64,000 nucleotides of DNA from Tritrichomonas foetus (GCA_001839685.1 MLAK01000727.1:124001-188000), one strand, 5' to 3'. Numbered from the stretch's first letter, positions 1 through 10,438 are shown. Notes: generated by a model not told the origin, from the sequence alone. Translations and numbers: made by a program.

Positions 1-407
1 TTGAAATAACGGGAAAATAACACATTCAAAAATTATTTCAAAGTCAACAGAATATTCTTGGAAATTATTTTCTTAGTCTTCCCGCCAAGAGTTATTTTGG
101 CGTTATATCAATAAAAATTAAGTGCAATCGATAGTTGATTCTATAAACTCAAATAAAAATTTGGCAACCTTCTAAATGATGGGTAAGTATCTCCTGTTTA
201 CCTGAGACGAATTTCAATAATATTGAATATTTCATAGTATATTTGAACCCGTTTCGACTTTTTGTATGAATTTTATAAAAGTTATATGAATATTATGAAC
301 TAAATATATACTGAAAAAGTTATGAGAATTTGTGAGACGGATTATTATCCAATCTTGAAGAATTAAACGGTCACTTTCACGTTAAAATTTTTCATAAACT
401 TATTCAC
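1..407. other. AT-rich upstream spacer
   Basis: No coding signal is visible. The last 40 bases hold candidate initiator elements for the kinase-like gene that follows: TCACTT at 371 and TCACA at 404, which overlaps the start codon. Confidence 0.5.
371..376 (+). promoter_or_regulatory. Candidate Inr (TCAYTT) of pseudokinase gene
   Basis: TCACTT matches the trichomonad initiator consensus TCAYW and lies 37 nt before the ATG at 408. A second match, TCACA at 404-408, touches the ATG and would leave almost no leader. Which one is used cannot be read from the sequence. Confidence 0.4.
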
Positions 408-1781
408 ATGGATTTGTCGCTATGTCTTACAAATTCTCAGCATATTGCGCTTCCGCGTCCATCAACCGAACGATCACCGCGTGCATTATTTGTTAAAAAA
501 CAACGCTTTGAGCAGACATGGTCTCAAAATAAGATGCCGCAATCAGCCCGCCAAACCAATCCAAGATTCCGAAACACCCAAATGCTTTTCTTAAACCAAA
601 CTATCACAGATGCTCCAATTTCCGCTGAGGAAGCGTTGAAGCGCTGGAAGTTTGAAATGTCGAGATTCGAATATACGGAAATCTTAAACTATGATGAAAT
701 TTATTTTGTCGGATTACTTGCAAACAAAACTACGAATGAAGAGTATGACGATCTTTATCATTACTACAAAATCAACAAAATGGATCAAATCGCCTATCGC
801 TATGAAATACGCAAAAGTTTTATGAAAGATGAGCACGGTACTTTTGTCCTCGCTTTTGACCACAAAGAAAAGAAAGAAGTTGTCCTTCAAATTCTCACAA
901 ATACTCCTGAAATGAGGATCTGGGCCGAATCCCAAATCGAGCGGCAAAACCTCCTCGACGATCCATCCTCAAATAACATAATGCAACACCTCAGTCATTT
1001 CGAATTCAGAGACCATTACATTTTTGAATATGAAGCGTTTGGTCGAACAATTTCTGCATATGCGAAAACTTTCCATTTCTGGTCGTCTCCAAATCATCCA
1101 CTCGCGTTTCCACCAATCGAGCTCGATGACCTCCGTAAAATCGCAAAGCCAATTATTGCTGGAATTAGGTACCTCCACTCTCGTGGAATTACTCATGGAA
1201 ATATATCGAGCTTATCGGTATTCGAATTAAACGGTAAGATTCGAGTTGTTAACTACGGATATGATCCCCTACGTCAGATACTTCGATATCGAGCACCAGA
1301 AGTGATTCTTGGCCTTCCTGTCGATGGGCCTGCAAGCGATATGTTTAGTTTGGGTTTATTATTAATTGAATTGGTAAATGGCCGACCAATGTTTAACGGA
1401 CGGACAGATTATGAACAATTCGCAATCTATGTCGATACTTTTGGTATGCCACCACGTCCATTGATGGAACGTTCACCTAGAGCTTCAGAATTACGAATTC
1501 CAAAAAGTGGGAGAATTCGAATCGATCGAAGAGATACTAATTATCGTGTGCAAGACCAGATACATGTCCCAGGCGGAACGCACATACGTTTGTCTGCTGC
1601 AGATTCACGTCGTGTCGACGAAACGCTTTTCTACGAGCTGGTCGGAAAATGCGTGAATTGGTGGGCGGACAGGAGAATCACTGCTGAGGAGGCGTGGCGC
1701 CACCCATGGCTCGATGCTGAGGACACGCGGTGCTGGCGCAAGCAGGCATACGCCCTTCCGTCTCTATCGCTCAAGTCTTAA
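408..1781 (+). CDS. DYRK/CMGC-like pseudokinase
   Basis: The 457-residue protein has a kinase fold from about residue 134 to 430 that aligns best with DYRK-type CMGC kinases. The structural parts are kept: the alpha-C Glu in QIERQ (E178), RYRAPEVILG (activation segment end) and DMFSLGLLLIEL (subdomain IX). Every catalytic motif is changed. The VAIK lysine is replaced by Gln (VVLQI, Q161). The HCDLKPEN-type loop reads HGNISSLS, so the catalytic Asp is N265 and the Lys and Asn are Ser. DFG reads NYG (N282). This is seen directly, so phosphotransfer is very unlikely and a scaffold or allosteric role is inferred. The N-terminal 130 residues are basic and not recognised. The gene converges on the 2913-4394 gene. 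Confidence 0.85.
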   Translation: MDLSLCLTNSQHIALPRPSTERSPRALFVKKQRFEQTWSQNKMPQSARQTNPRFRNTQMLFLNQTITDAPISAEEALKRWKFEMSRFEYTEILNYDEIYFVGLLANKTTNEEYDDLYHYYKINKMDQIAYRYEIRKSFMKDEHGTFVLAFDHKEKKEVVLQILTNTPEMRIWAESQIERQNLLDDPSSNNIMQHLSHFEFRDHYIFEYEAFGRTISAYAKTFHFWSSPNHPLAFPPIELDDLRKIAKPIIAGIRYLHSRGITHGNISSLSVFELNGKIRVVNYGYDPLRQILRYRAPEVILGLPVDGPASDMFSLGLLLIELVNGRPMFNGRTDYEQFAIYVDTFGMPPRPLMERSPRASELRIPKSGRIRIDRRDTNYRVQDQIHVPGGTHIRLSAADSRRVDETLFYELVGKCVNWWADRRITAEEAWRHPWLDAEDTRCWRKQAYALPSLSLKS

Positions 1782-2912
1782 GAATATTGTTTTTAAATAA
1801 ATTTGCTGTAACGACTTTTCTGTTTTTATTTTCAGCAATTTGTTCTTGAGTTTGTGTTTCTGATTTTGTGTTCCTGAGTTTGTGTTCTTGATTTTCTTGT
1901 TTTTGCTTTTAAGGCGAATTCGTAATCTGTCCTTTTACATTCTCTTTTTTTTTATCTCACAACCATCTTTTATATTATTTGTGATTTAACATCGAAATCT
2001 TTCATGACACTATCTGGATCTTCTTCAATATAATTTGCAATTTCGTCAATGATTGGCCTGTTTTCAGGAACTTCGATCCGACACTGTTCGATGATGTTGT
2101 TCAGGATCGTTCATTGACCCGGGTTTTATTGGTGGTCTTTCAGTGCTGATTATTGTGTCTGAGATAAATAAACTGTAATTGACATTTTCAAACAGTCAAG
2201 TTTCAGTGATAAGATGACATAATATGACGAATGAATAAAGGTTGGTTTTATTATTGATTTTTTAACTATGAAGTTTCTATGGTGACATAAATGCAGGAAA
2301 ACCACGAGAAAAGAGACTTGACATCGATTCTTCGAATGGGCCAATTAAATTTGATTTTTACTCTCATCAAGTAATATAGTAGACGTTTCAAGATCTCATT
2401 GAATGATATTTGTGGAGATATCTAGAGATTCTGTCACACCAAAATTAATTGTGCTTTTTCATTGTATGAAATCCATGTTTTTTGTTGATATTCATGAGCA
2501 AATTATCATATTTGTAGTATTTGAATAAATATGATCTGAAATTCTGTTTATTAGAATCAATAAATGAAAAAATGAAGTTCGTTTGTGGTCTGAGAAATAC
2601 ACAAATGAATGAATCACAGAAACTATATCAAATGATATTCTGAAAAACTAATGAATAAGTGGCTAAAGATTAATCTTAAGTGGATTAATATAATTTCATT
2701 GTAGAAAAGTGGTAATTAGTATTAGACAAAAAGAAGATTATCATTATTGGTTAGCCAAACTTCCACTTGAATAAAAAGAAATCAAGCTGGACAGAAAGAA
2801 ATGTGAATCCAAAGGGAGTGTTTTTATTTCAAATTGGTAAATTTAATAGATAGACATTTACAAAATATCGTTTAATAAATAGACGTAGAATAAGATCAGA
2901 CCTACTGTAATT
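1782..2912. other. Convergent 3' spacer
   Basis: This 1.1-kb AT-rich spacer lies between two 3' ends. Apart from a 14-bp tandem repeat at 1841-1896 I see no gene, RNA or element. The longest ATG reading frames are short and show no family resemblance. Confidence 0.5.
1841..1896. repeat. 14-bp tandem repeat, four copies
   Basis: The unit TGTTCTTGAGTTTG occurs four times in perfect 14-bp register, with changes at the C/T and G/T positions. It begins 60 bp after the pseudokinase stop codon. Confidence 0.8.
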
Positions 2913-4394
2913 CTAAGAAATTGATTCCAGAATTTCACCATAAAATTCAATGGAATTAAAAATCAAATAATTAGTTCCATACCAATTTTGATCAATTTGG
3001 CGAAGTTGAATGAATTTAAAAAAATCTGTTGATGATGATGATAATGTTGGTGAGTTTATATCAAATGTTGAATGGTTTTTCTGTCCTCTTAACAACGAAT
3101 TATTTGTTTGTCGATCAATTTCATGCCATGTTTGTCCATCGTTAGATGTTTCAAGAACCCAACTTTTCAAATGATAATTATTTGGACCTCCATTAAAAGA
3201 TCGAATTTGATATTTCGATAATTTAAATTGAAAATCATGAAATTCATAACAAATCCATTGATTTGGTTGGTTTTTGGAATAAAACATATGGCTATCATCA
3301 TCAAAAGGATTAATGGAATTTTCAGGTTGATAATTTGAAGAATTATTAATAATAGAAGAAGATGTGACTGTAACAAGACCACAATCATGAGGATCACGTG
3401 AACATTTTTGACGAAGATAATGAAAAAGACCTTCATTAATTGTATTTTTATATGAAATGTTAATCGTATTCATTGGCTTTATAATATATCGATTTTGATT
3501 TTGATTTCCATTTTTATCTTGATTTGGATTGTTATAATCTTTTTTATGAAGAAATTCTTGTTTTGGTGTTAAAAGAAGTCTTTGACAAATTGATAACCAA
3601 ATCTTTTCATTTAGATATTCAAGTTCAAAAATAGAAATGAATTTTTCAATCGATTCGTGTGATAAATATTCAAATTGAATATTTTCTAATAATCTGATGA
3701 ATTCACAAATAGAATATTGATCATTTGTTTCAACAATTGTTAAAATAAAATTAAACAATGAATCTTCATCATATAATTTCAAATTATCATTTTGAAGAAT
3801 CATTTCTAAAATATCAATTCCGAATATTGTTATATTTTCATTGATTACATCTTTTCCTGTTTCTTTTTCTTCTCTTTCTTCTCCTTGATTCATGATTTGA
3901 TAAAAATGTTCTGAAATGAATGTAATTTCATTTTCAATACCAGTAAATGTGGATTGATTAATAGAAGGATTTGTTGATGTCAGTGATTTTGAGGAAAGTA
4001 GAAGTTTATTTCGAATTCGAGAAAAGACATTATGAATTGTGATTAGTTCACAAAATTGTGAATTAAGATTAAAATATTCATCATTCCCAAGTTCAATGAA
4101 AAGTTCCCTAAAAAAATTAATTTCTGTTTCAGAATAAAAATTGTGTTCAAAATCGACAAGTTTAATGAATTGTTCAAAATCACCTTGTTGTTGAGTAGTA
4201 AGATGATATTCTTCAATTGATTCATCAATATAATGAAATTGTGCAATTTTAGGAGAAAGTAAATCTGCAATAAAACGATTGGTTTGATATTTTTTGCCAT
4301 TCACAACGAAAGTAAAATCTTTTTGATATTTATTCAATGGAACATTCTTTATATTCGTTAGATTCAATATAAAATCAATTTTCTTTCCTTCCAT
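2913..4394 (-). CDS. BTB-like / F5/8 type C (discoidin) domain protein
   Basis: The 493-residue protein belongs to a large trichomonad family. Residues 20-110 resemble a BTB/POZ fold (DFTFVVNGKKYQTNRFIADL, then LSPKIAQFH). The middle is a BACK-like helical region with the family phrase LYDEDSLFNFIL. Residues about 340-490 form a galactose-binding-like F5/8 type C domain, recognisable by WICYEF, LKSWVLETSNDGQTW and FIQLRQ...YLIFNSIEFYG. There is no signal peptide, so it is probably cytoplasmic. Function is unknown; a substrate-adaptor role is only suggested by the BTB-like part. A decayed relative lies at 36177-37569. The ATG at 4394 is the only sensible start. Confidence 0.75.
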   Translation of the reverse strand: MEGKKIDFILNLTNIKNVPLNKYQKDFTFVVNGKKYQTNRFIADLLSPKIAQFHYIDESIEEYHLTTQQQGDFEQFIKLVDFEHNFYSETEINFFRELFIELGNDEYFNLNSQFCELITIHNVFSRIRNKLLLSSKSLTSTNPSINQSTFTGIENEITFISEHFYQIMNQGEEREEKETGKDVINENITIFGIDILEMILQNDNLKLYDEDSLFNFILTIVETNDQYSICEFIRLLENIQFEYLSHESIEKFISIFELEYLNEKIWLSICQRLLLTPKQEFLHKKDYNNPNQDKNGNQNQNRYIIKPMNTINISYKNTINEGLFHYLRQKCSRDPHDCGLVTVTSSSIINNSSNYQPENSINPFDDDSHMFYSKNQPNQWICYEFHDFQFKLSKYQIRSFNGGPNNYHLKSWVLETSNDGQTWHEIDRQTNNSLLRGQKNHSTFDINSPTLSSSSTDFFKFIQLRQIDQNWYGTNYLIFNSIEFYGEILESIS

Positions 4395-5535
4395 TTCTTC
4401 AATATCTTATTAAATTCCTTTGTAGATCACAAATTAATAGTATCATATCACATGTCGTTATCAATATCAAAATGAAATTAGAAAAGTGTATCATTGTCAT
4501 TCCTGTTGAGAATTAACAGAATGATTCATTTGATGAAAGATGAATGAAAATGTCATTACAATGCTAATTTTTGGAGTGAGTTTTTTTTAATTTTCATCAA
4601 GTGACTTCAATTAATAGCATTTCTAGATATGCTGCAGAAAAAATATTTTGAGAAATATATCTATATTGTGTATTGATTTATCAATCTCTTTAATTGACTC
4701 AATACATGAAATCATTTTACTAATGGTTGCTCTAATTGATGCATGTATGATTATTGAAAATCGATTACTCATTACATATGTATTATACTGATAAAATATC
4801 AAGATAAAAACGATATGCTTTGTAAAAACTTTTTCCAATGTTCTATTTGAAACGAGAGCAGACGACAGAAAAGAAATATCACATTCAAAGCAAATTAAGA
4901 AAAGAAGTTTTATATATAATTTTCTTTTAATATCGTCAACAACCACTGATATGTTATCAGTGTTGGAAGAAAAGATTTTGATATTAATCGATCTTCATAT
5001 TTGGATTGTTGAGTTTTATAAACATAGAAGATAGTTATAACATAGAAGATAGTTATAACATAGAAGATAGTTATAACATAGAAGATAGTTATAACATAGA
5101 AGATAGTTATAACATAGAAGATAGTTATAATATGAAGATATTTATAACATAGAAGATAGTAATATCATAGAGGATTGTTCTGATCAATTTGGTGAGTGGA
5201 GTCAAACTTTATAGATGATCATTTCGTGACTACTGATTGAAAAAAGTTTAATTCCTAGATATAATTGGAAGGTCAATATGTGTAGATCTTTTTTTCCCTA
5301 ACATAGAGTTTATTTCCAAAACTTGAATTAAAATGTAATATTCATGATATAGAATAATATCCTTTTATTTTGGTGTGTCAAAGAGACATATCTTTCTTGG
5401 TCTTTTTTAGAACAATAAGAAACATAAAATCTTTCTCTAGTGCGACAAAGACTTTTTACGAAAAATTACATTTTGATCGTTTTCGATTGAAAAATCAATT
5501 ATCGTTCTCAGTGATTTCCTTCGTTTGTACTTCTA
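4395..5535. other. Divergent upstream spacer with minisatellite
   Basis: This spacer lies between the starts of the discoidin-type gene (minus) and the PHD-SET gene (plus). It holds an 18-bp minisatellite at 5022-5172. A 107-codon frame on the minus strand starts with GTG and resembles nothing, so it is not called. Confidence 0.5.
5022..5172. repeat. 18-bp minisatellite
   Basis: Six perfect copies of ACATAGAAGATAGTTATA run from 5022 to 5129, followed by a 17-bp degenerate copy and one further diverged copy plus a partial one. The array lies about 360 bp upstream of the PHD-SET start codon. The unit has no obvious motif and no coding role. Confidence 0.9.
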
Positions 5536-7590
5536 ATGTGCACATTCACGGCTTCAAACCTACTTCCAGGTATAGCCGATGAGATATCCAGCGCAAAATC
5601 GACAACAATTTGGCATGATTCCACGTCAATTTTAAATAATTCGCGATTAAATACACCGTACGTTTTCATTCCATCGTTTTGCGAGATCAAGAAGCACAAA
5701 GCTGTAAGGCAAACAAAAGGTAGTCCAGTCAATCGTAAGAATTCTCGAACAAATTCTTCTCCACAGATTCATCAATCCCCAAAATCTCAACACTCGCCTC
5801 ATCATCATCAAAACCACCTTCACAATTCAAATCAACAAAATACATCAAACCAGCAGCAACAGCAGCAAGCCACAGAATTGCAAATTCAAAATCAAGATCA
5901 GATATCTGCAAAAGTCGAACCGCTTCAATCTAGCGGCCCTTATGAAATGTTTGATGGATCAGGTGAAAAATGGTTCTTGAAATGTATCTGCGATGTGAAA
6001 ACAGAAGATGGATATCTTATTTGTTGCGATAAATGTGGATATTGGCAGCATGGAATCTGTTTTAATTACAACAGTCACACGTTTCCAGAAAATTATGTTT
6101 GTGCATTTTGTGACCAAAAAACATTAAAATGCAAATGTGGAAATAATCGAGATTATCGATTTTCCATCATAAAATGTTCACAATGTGGAAATTATGTGCA
6201 CAGAAGATGTGAAGGACTTGGGTATGGCCCAATGCCAGAATGCGACTATCTTTGCCATTTCTGCGGGAAAACAAAATACAAAAAAAATTTTTGTCAACTT
6301 CCAAAAAATTTTCCAATGACAGAAGCTACTTACTTTTTCGATAATGCTCGCTTGAGTGCCATTAATAGTCAATGTTTAAATGGTCCTTTTAATAAGTTAC
6401 TTTTGCATAAATTGGCAGGCCAAGAAATTGACGCCAGAAAATTTTGTGAGATTGTGTATAACAAATTTAGGTCTTTCTTTTTTTTATGTCATCCACTTCA
6501 CGTCACTTCATTATCAAAGAAAAAAAGAAATCGGCTTTTAATCTCATTTTTGAATGCTGTGAATTATTTATGTTATAACTTTTATGGAATATCGCATGAT
6601 AAAACAATAGAAATTTTTGATCAGTTGATTTATACTGATTTATATCAAACACATATATTCAAAAATGGAATGAAAGATGAAGCACTTGAGTTATCTGAAA
6701 ATGCAAGAATTGAATTACCAAATATTTCAAATATTATTAAATTTTCTACATTTCCACGTAGTCCTCATATAAGACAAACTAAAAATTCTGGTTTAATGGC
6801 TATGTGCGATTTAGCTTCTGATCAATTTGTAGCTATTGTTGATGGCTTCATTGGTGATCTTGAAGAATTTACATATGATCCAAAAGTCGATTCTGCTTAT
6901 TATCAAATTCATGGGACACGTTTTGTTCTTGATACTACTCATGTTCCATCTTCACCTTTACATACAATGAAGAGATCAATTTATGGAAATTGTGCATTGA
7001 GATTAATCAGCATCGGCGATGCAACTCTTTGTGGACTTTTCATAGCAAGAAACTATCTAACTTATCCAGAAACAAACGAACACTTTCATGGTGTGAAAAG
7101 CGGAACAATTTTGACGCTTGGTATTGATTTTTTACCTGCTGTATTAAAAGATAACTCAAAATGGATAACATGGCATTGTAATGAAGGTGAGGAAGAAGTA
7201 GCAACAGTGCCAATGAGAACATCAAGAGCAACAATTGAGCGTGAACCAAAACATCAAAAACCGAAAAAGAGACCAAAAGTAGAAATTGAACATACAAAGA
7301 AAAAACGCGGAAGAAAAGTGAAAAAGAAAAATGAAAATATTCAATCTGAAATTACTTTGTTTGGATTGTTCGATAATGAAGAGGCTGGTCAAATAATGTG
7401 TAGAATCGTAGATGCATGCGAACCTTCTGAATCTGAAGAAATTTCTGATACAGCATCTGAAACTTCTGCACAACCAACAAGATCGATCTCATGGAATGAA
7501 ATCTGTGAAAAGAATTCAAATAAAAATCATCATTTTGGAAATCCAGTTGAATCCATGAATCGGATTTTGAATCAGTCTCCGCCAAGATAA
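5536..7590 (+). CDS. Double PHD finger / SET-domain protein, Set3/MLL5-like
   Basis: The 684-residue protein has a His/Gln-rich N-terminus (about 75-120) and two adjacent PHD fingers with Cys4-His-Cys3 spacing. The first starts at C150 (CICD...CCDKCGYWQHGICF...CAFC) and the second at about C199 (CKCG...CSQCGNYVHRRCE...CHFC). A SET-like domain spans about 396-545. It keeps RSIYGNCALRL (the N of the cofactor-binding motif, near 480) and GTILTLGIDF (near 523). It lacks the terminal tyrosine of the FDY-type motif and the post-SET cysteines, as in poorly active Set3/MLL5/SETD5 proteins. A basic AT-hook-like KKKRGRKVKKK follows near 588. The likely role is a chromatin reader in a deacetylase complex; a TBL1-like partner candidate lies at 47378. 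Start choice among upstream codons is moderately sure. Confidence 0.8.
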   Translation: MCTFTASNLLPGIADEISSAKSTTIWHDSTSILNNSRLNTPYVFIPSFCEIKKHKAVRQTKGSPVNRKNSRTNSSPQIHQSPKSQHSPHHHQNHLHNSNQQNTSNQQQQQQATELQIQNQDQISAKVEPLQSSGPYEMFDGSGEKWFLKCICDVKTEDGYLICCDKCGYWQHGICFNYNSHTFPENYVCAFCDQKTLKCKCGNNRDYRFSIIKCSQCGNYVHRRCEGLGYGPMPECDYLCHFCGKTKYKKNFCQLPKNFPMTEATYFFDNARLSAINSQCLNGPFNKLLLHKLAGQEIDARKFCEIVYNKFRSFFFLCHPLHVTSLSKKKRNRLLISFLNAVNYLCYNFYGISHDKTIEIFDQLIYTDLYQTHIFKNGMKDEALELSENARIELPNISNIIKFSTFPRSPHIRQTKNSGLMAMCDLASDQFVAIVDGFIGDLEEFTYDPKVDSAYYQIHGTRFVLDTTHVPSSPLHTMKRSIYGNCALRLISIGDATLCGLFIARNYLTYPETNEHFHGVKSGTILTLGIDFLPAVLKDNSKWITWHCNEGEEEVATVPMRTSRATIEREPKHQKPKKRPKVEIEHTKKKRGRKVKKKNENIQSEITLFGLFDNEEAGQIMCRIVDACEPSESEEISDTASETSAQPTRSISWNEICEKNSNKNHHFGNPVESMNRILNQSPPR

Positions 7591-9250
7591 CTTATTCATA
7601 TCTTTTATTTTATATAAATTGTCAGTATTTCGATTATTTGGTTATTTTTTATTTTTTTCTGAAAATATTCACTAGATAAAAAAGGAAATTTTGACTCACA
7701 TACATTCGTTTTTATCAATGAAATTAGTGAAATAATGGGTTTTTCTGAATATATACTTAAGTAAATATTATTTTTCATTGTTGTGGTAGTGACAAATAAG
7801 CGATAAAGATCAGTTTATATGGAATCAATAATAAAAAGAAAGAATGAATCAAAAGAAAGATTGAATCTAGTGAGCCAAAAGATTCAAATAACAGAAAGAA
7901 ATAACATACTTGAAGCATAGTAGACTGTTGTTAATATCTTGACTTCAAATAATAGATAATATGGTATATTGACCAATTGGGCCTGGATATAAAAATAGAA
8001 GGAAAAAACAATCAGAGAAAGTGCATGAAGTGACAGGACGTAAGAAACTTTTAATATAACTCTTTCCTCAATATTGAAACGACCATGGATAAAATTATAC
8101 GATTGTTTCCAGAGTCTTATGGGCCAATAGTGACAATTCAACTATAAAATCAAATTTTTCGTCACTTTTAATCATTTGAGAATAAATTTACCAAGAAATA
8201 GATTATATTTGGTCAGTAGAATACTAACTAAAGAATATAATGAATAAGAAGGAAATAACTTAGAAAACTGAGGTTCAAAAAGAATGATTTAGGAATATTA
8301 AATATTAAGTGACAAATGAACTTTCTTGATAGAAATCTAAAAATCTGTGATTCCTCATAGATCAGTGAGGTTTAGCCAAACTGTGCATTTATTTGAATTG
8401 TTCATCATCGAAAATGTGAAAGGCTTTATCAATTTTTCTGCGATTGAATCAATTTTTGTGTGACGTCAATTTGATTGAAAATATGGTTTATCATAAACTA
8501 GTTTGTGAACAGGCTGGTCAGTAGCCCTTGAAAAAAGTTATGAAATTTTTCTATAACTTAGAAACACTAAACGAACCATTGAAACCACTTGAGCATTTAG
8601 TTGTTCTATATCTTAATAATTTTAAGATATTTACAGATTTATTTGATATATTGTGCATTTACCAATGGGTTAAATCAGGATTTACCACTACATAAGTATT
8701 GTTTCTCATGAATTATATTAGATTCTTCAGTTTTCGAAGCTGAATATGGAAAGCTCATCTCAAATTTTGAATTTAAAATAAAAAGATTCAATATCATAAT
8801 TGAATATCACTCAAAAAAATCTTCAGAATTCGCTTACTGAAAAGATGTATACAAACCAAATAGTCTTAACGTACGAAATTACTAAAATGATCCTTATCAT
8901 CAGTATTACTTAATACCATCAGTCAAAAATCAAAACCCAAATAGCTAAAAGAATGACGAAAATTTCCCTTATCGCAAACTTCGCAAATGGCCGAATTCAA
9001 AAATATTTCGAAAATGATTCTGAAGAAGCTATTGTTTCAGTTTTCGGGTGAACAGCTTTCAGTCAATTGTTAAATCTATTTTTTATAGTTATGAGCCATA
9101 TTTATTCATAGTTTTGAAATTTTGCAACAATTAAACCGAAAAAAGAGCGATTTTGGAGAAAGCCTAAAAAAAAATTGTGAGAAGCTTTTTTTCCAAGAAT
9201 CACAAAGATTATAATACTGCTTCCCATAATTCTATTTACACTTCTTCTAT

Positions 9251-9270
9251 CGATTTTTAATTAAAAATCG
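9251..9270. repeat. 20-bp perfect palindrome inside transposon
   Basis: CGATTTTTAA followed by TTAAAAATCG is a perfect palindrome. It is conserved in the other copy at 33017-33036. It may be a hairpin or just a chance AT-rich symmetry. Confidence 0.8.
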
Positions 9271-9372
9271 CGAAAATTTTGATAGTTTTAACTCAGTGCT
9301 GTTGAATTAATTCAATTTCTATTTGACAAATATGAATGTATTGAAATCTTTTCTGTCATAAAATTTTAGCAT

Positions 9373-9621
9373 ATGAAGAAAATAGACTGGCAGTCCTCAA
9401 CAGCACATTCTCAAGTAGGGATACAGATACAACGATTGAAAGACCAAATCAAGAAAAATGGAATCCAATATGTTTTTTTCCAGACTCGATGCCAAGTGAA
9501 TTTTCTGATGACTCGCCATTTAGATGGCAAAACATTCGTAATCTTCTCATTGATGCCTAAATTTTTTTTATTTATATCAAAATTATTAATATTTTTTTTA
9601 TACTTCATTTTTGTATTTTGA
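9373..9621 (+). CDS. Small ORF carried by Mutator-like element
   Basis: The 82-codon frame starts at an ATG within the transposon. The predicted protein has a polar N-terminal half (MKKIDWQSSTAHSQ, then RLKDQIKKNGIQYVFF) and a strongly hydrophobic C-terminus (FFLFISKLLIFFLYFIFVF). The frame is kept in the second copy (32663-32914, minus) with one visible residue change, Val to Ala, although that copy is interrupted at its end by an ambiguous base. It resembles no transposase I know. It could be a remnant of the autonomous element, or a chance frame preserved because the copies are young. Confidence 0.3.
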   Translation: MKKIDWQSSTAHSQVGIQIQRLKDQIKKNGIQYVFFQTRCQVNFLMTRHLDGKTFVIFSLMPKFFLFISKLLIFFLYFIFVF

Positions 9622-10421
9622 AAAACATTATAATTTTCGATGGAGGGTCATATGATAATAAAAAGAACGATTTATGATAAGAAATAATCAAGATATTAAT
9701 GCTATAAAATCACTTTTTATCTCAATAATTCTCAGAAATTTCTGTGGGGTTTATTTTTTTCTCACAATTTTTTTTTGGATTTGGTTTTCTCTGTATCTTG
9801 ATTTTTAAATTATAATATTTATATATTATTAATAGGATTACAATTAAATAATTTTTAGATGACAATAATATCAACAATTATTCATTTAGATCTCTCAATA
9901 GTCTTCTACATCTAGAGTTAGTTAGTTTGTATACATCTTACTGAAAACTGATTTTCTTGAAATTCATTTCAAATTATTGAGATAAAATATTGACGATAAG
10001 AATTGGTAAAAACAATATTCTAATTTGTAACCAATATTTTCATTTTCGAAGAGTAAAAACAAAAAGCTTGATTTCACATTTACTCACCTGTTTATTACAA
10101 AATTAAATTGATAAGATACTATTTATGTAAAGCCTTTTGATATTATTGAAAATTCAGTGGATAAGCTCTGAATATTCATAAAAAGTATCAGTAACATTGT
10201 GAACCACAACATTAATTGAAAACTCATTTCATTATCTTTTCAATAATTAATATCACTTTCTCTAAATTAATTGAATTTTGTTGGGGAAAATGGTTGAAAT
10301 TAACTGTTTTTTCAACCTGTCTGGCTATGATTTGATCGAATGGCCTATTCAAATCAGGGAGGATTTCAAATGTTTGAGAGAAAATAAAAAGATCGATTTG
10401 TATAAGAATTATCCATTTCAT

Positions 10422-10437
10422 TCATTTAAATTCCTTT
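10422..10437 (+). promoter_or_regulatory. Candidate Inr and CCTTT element of Myb gene
   Basis: TCATTT at 10422-10427 fits the Inr consensus, 17 nt before the ATG. CCTTT at 10433-10437 sits immediately upstream of the ATG and matches the M5-type start-site motif reported for Trichomonas promoters (from memory). Either could set the start. Confidence 0.4.
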
Positions 10438-10438
10438 G

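Larger units (their letters stand above)
8843..9938. mobile_element. Mutator-like non-autonomous DNA transposon, copy 1
   Basis: The 1096-bp element is nearly identical to the inverted copy at 32402-33444. Both ends carry AGATGTATACAAAC followed by CAA on the left and TAA on the right, giving 17-bp terminal inverted repeats with one mismatch. The flanks repeat TACTGAAA (8835-8842 and 9939-9946), extendable to nine bases if a terminal A is shared. Eight- to nine-base duplications suit Mutator-like elements, which are common in trichomonads; a hAT origin (8 bp) is the alternative. No transposase is encoded. Inside are an 82-codon reading frame at 9373-9621 and a 20-bp perfect palindrome at 9251-9270. 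Confidence 0.85.
7591..10438. other. Long spacer hosting a DNA transposon
   Basis: The spacer between the PHD-SET and Myb genes holds the Mutator-like element at 8843-9938. The flanks at 7591-8834 and 9947-10410 are AT-rich and show no gene, RNA or further repeat that I can support. Confidence 0.6.

Noticed and set aside
4623..4946. 107-codon minus-strand frame in the upstream spacer
   Set aside because: It opens with GTG, has no ATG until well inside, and its Ile/Phe-rich composition matches translated AT-rich spacer. No family resemblance.
8843..9938. Reading the two inverted copies as one large composite transposon (8843-33444)
   Set aside because: Each copy has its own target duplication with different sequence, so they inserted independently; the genes between are ordinary housekeeping genes.
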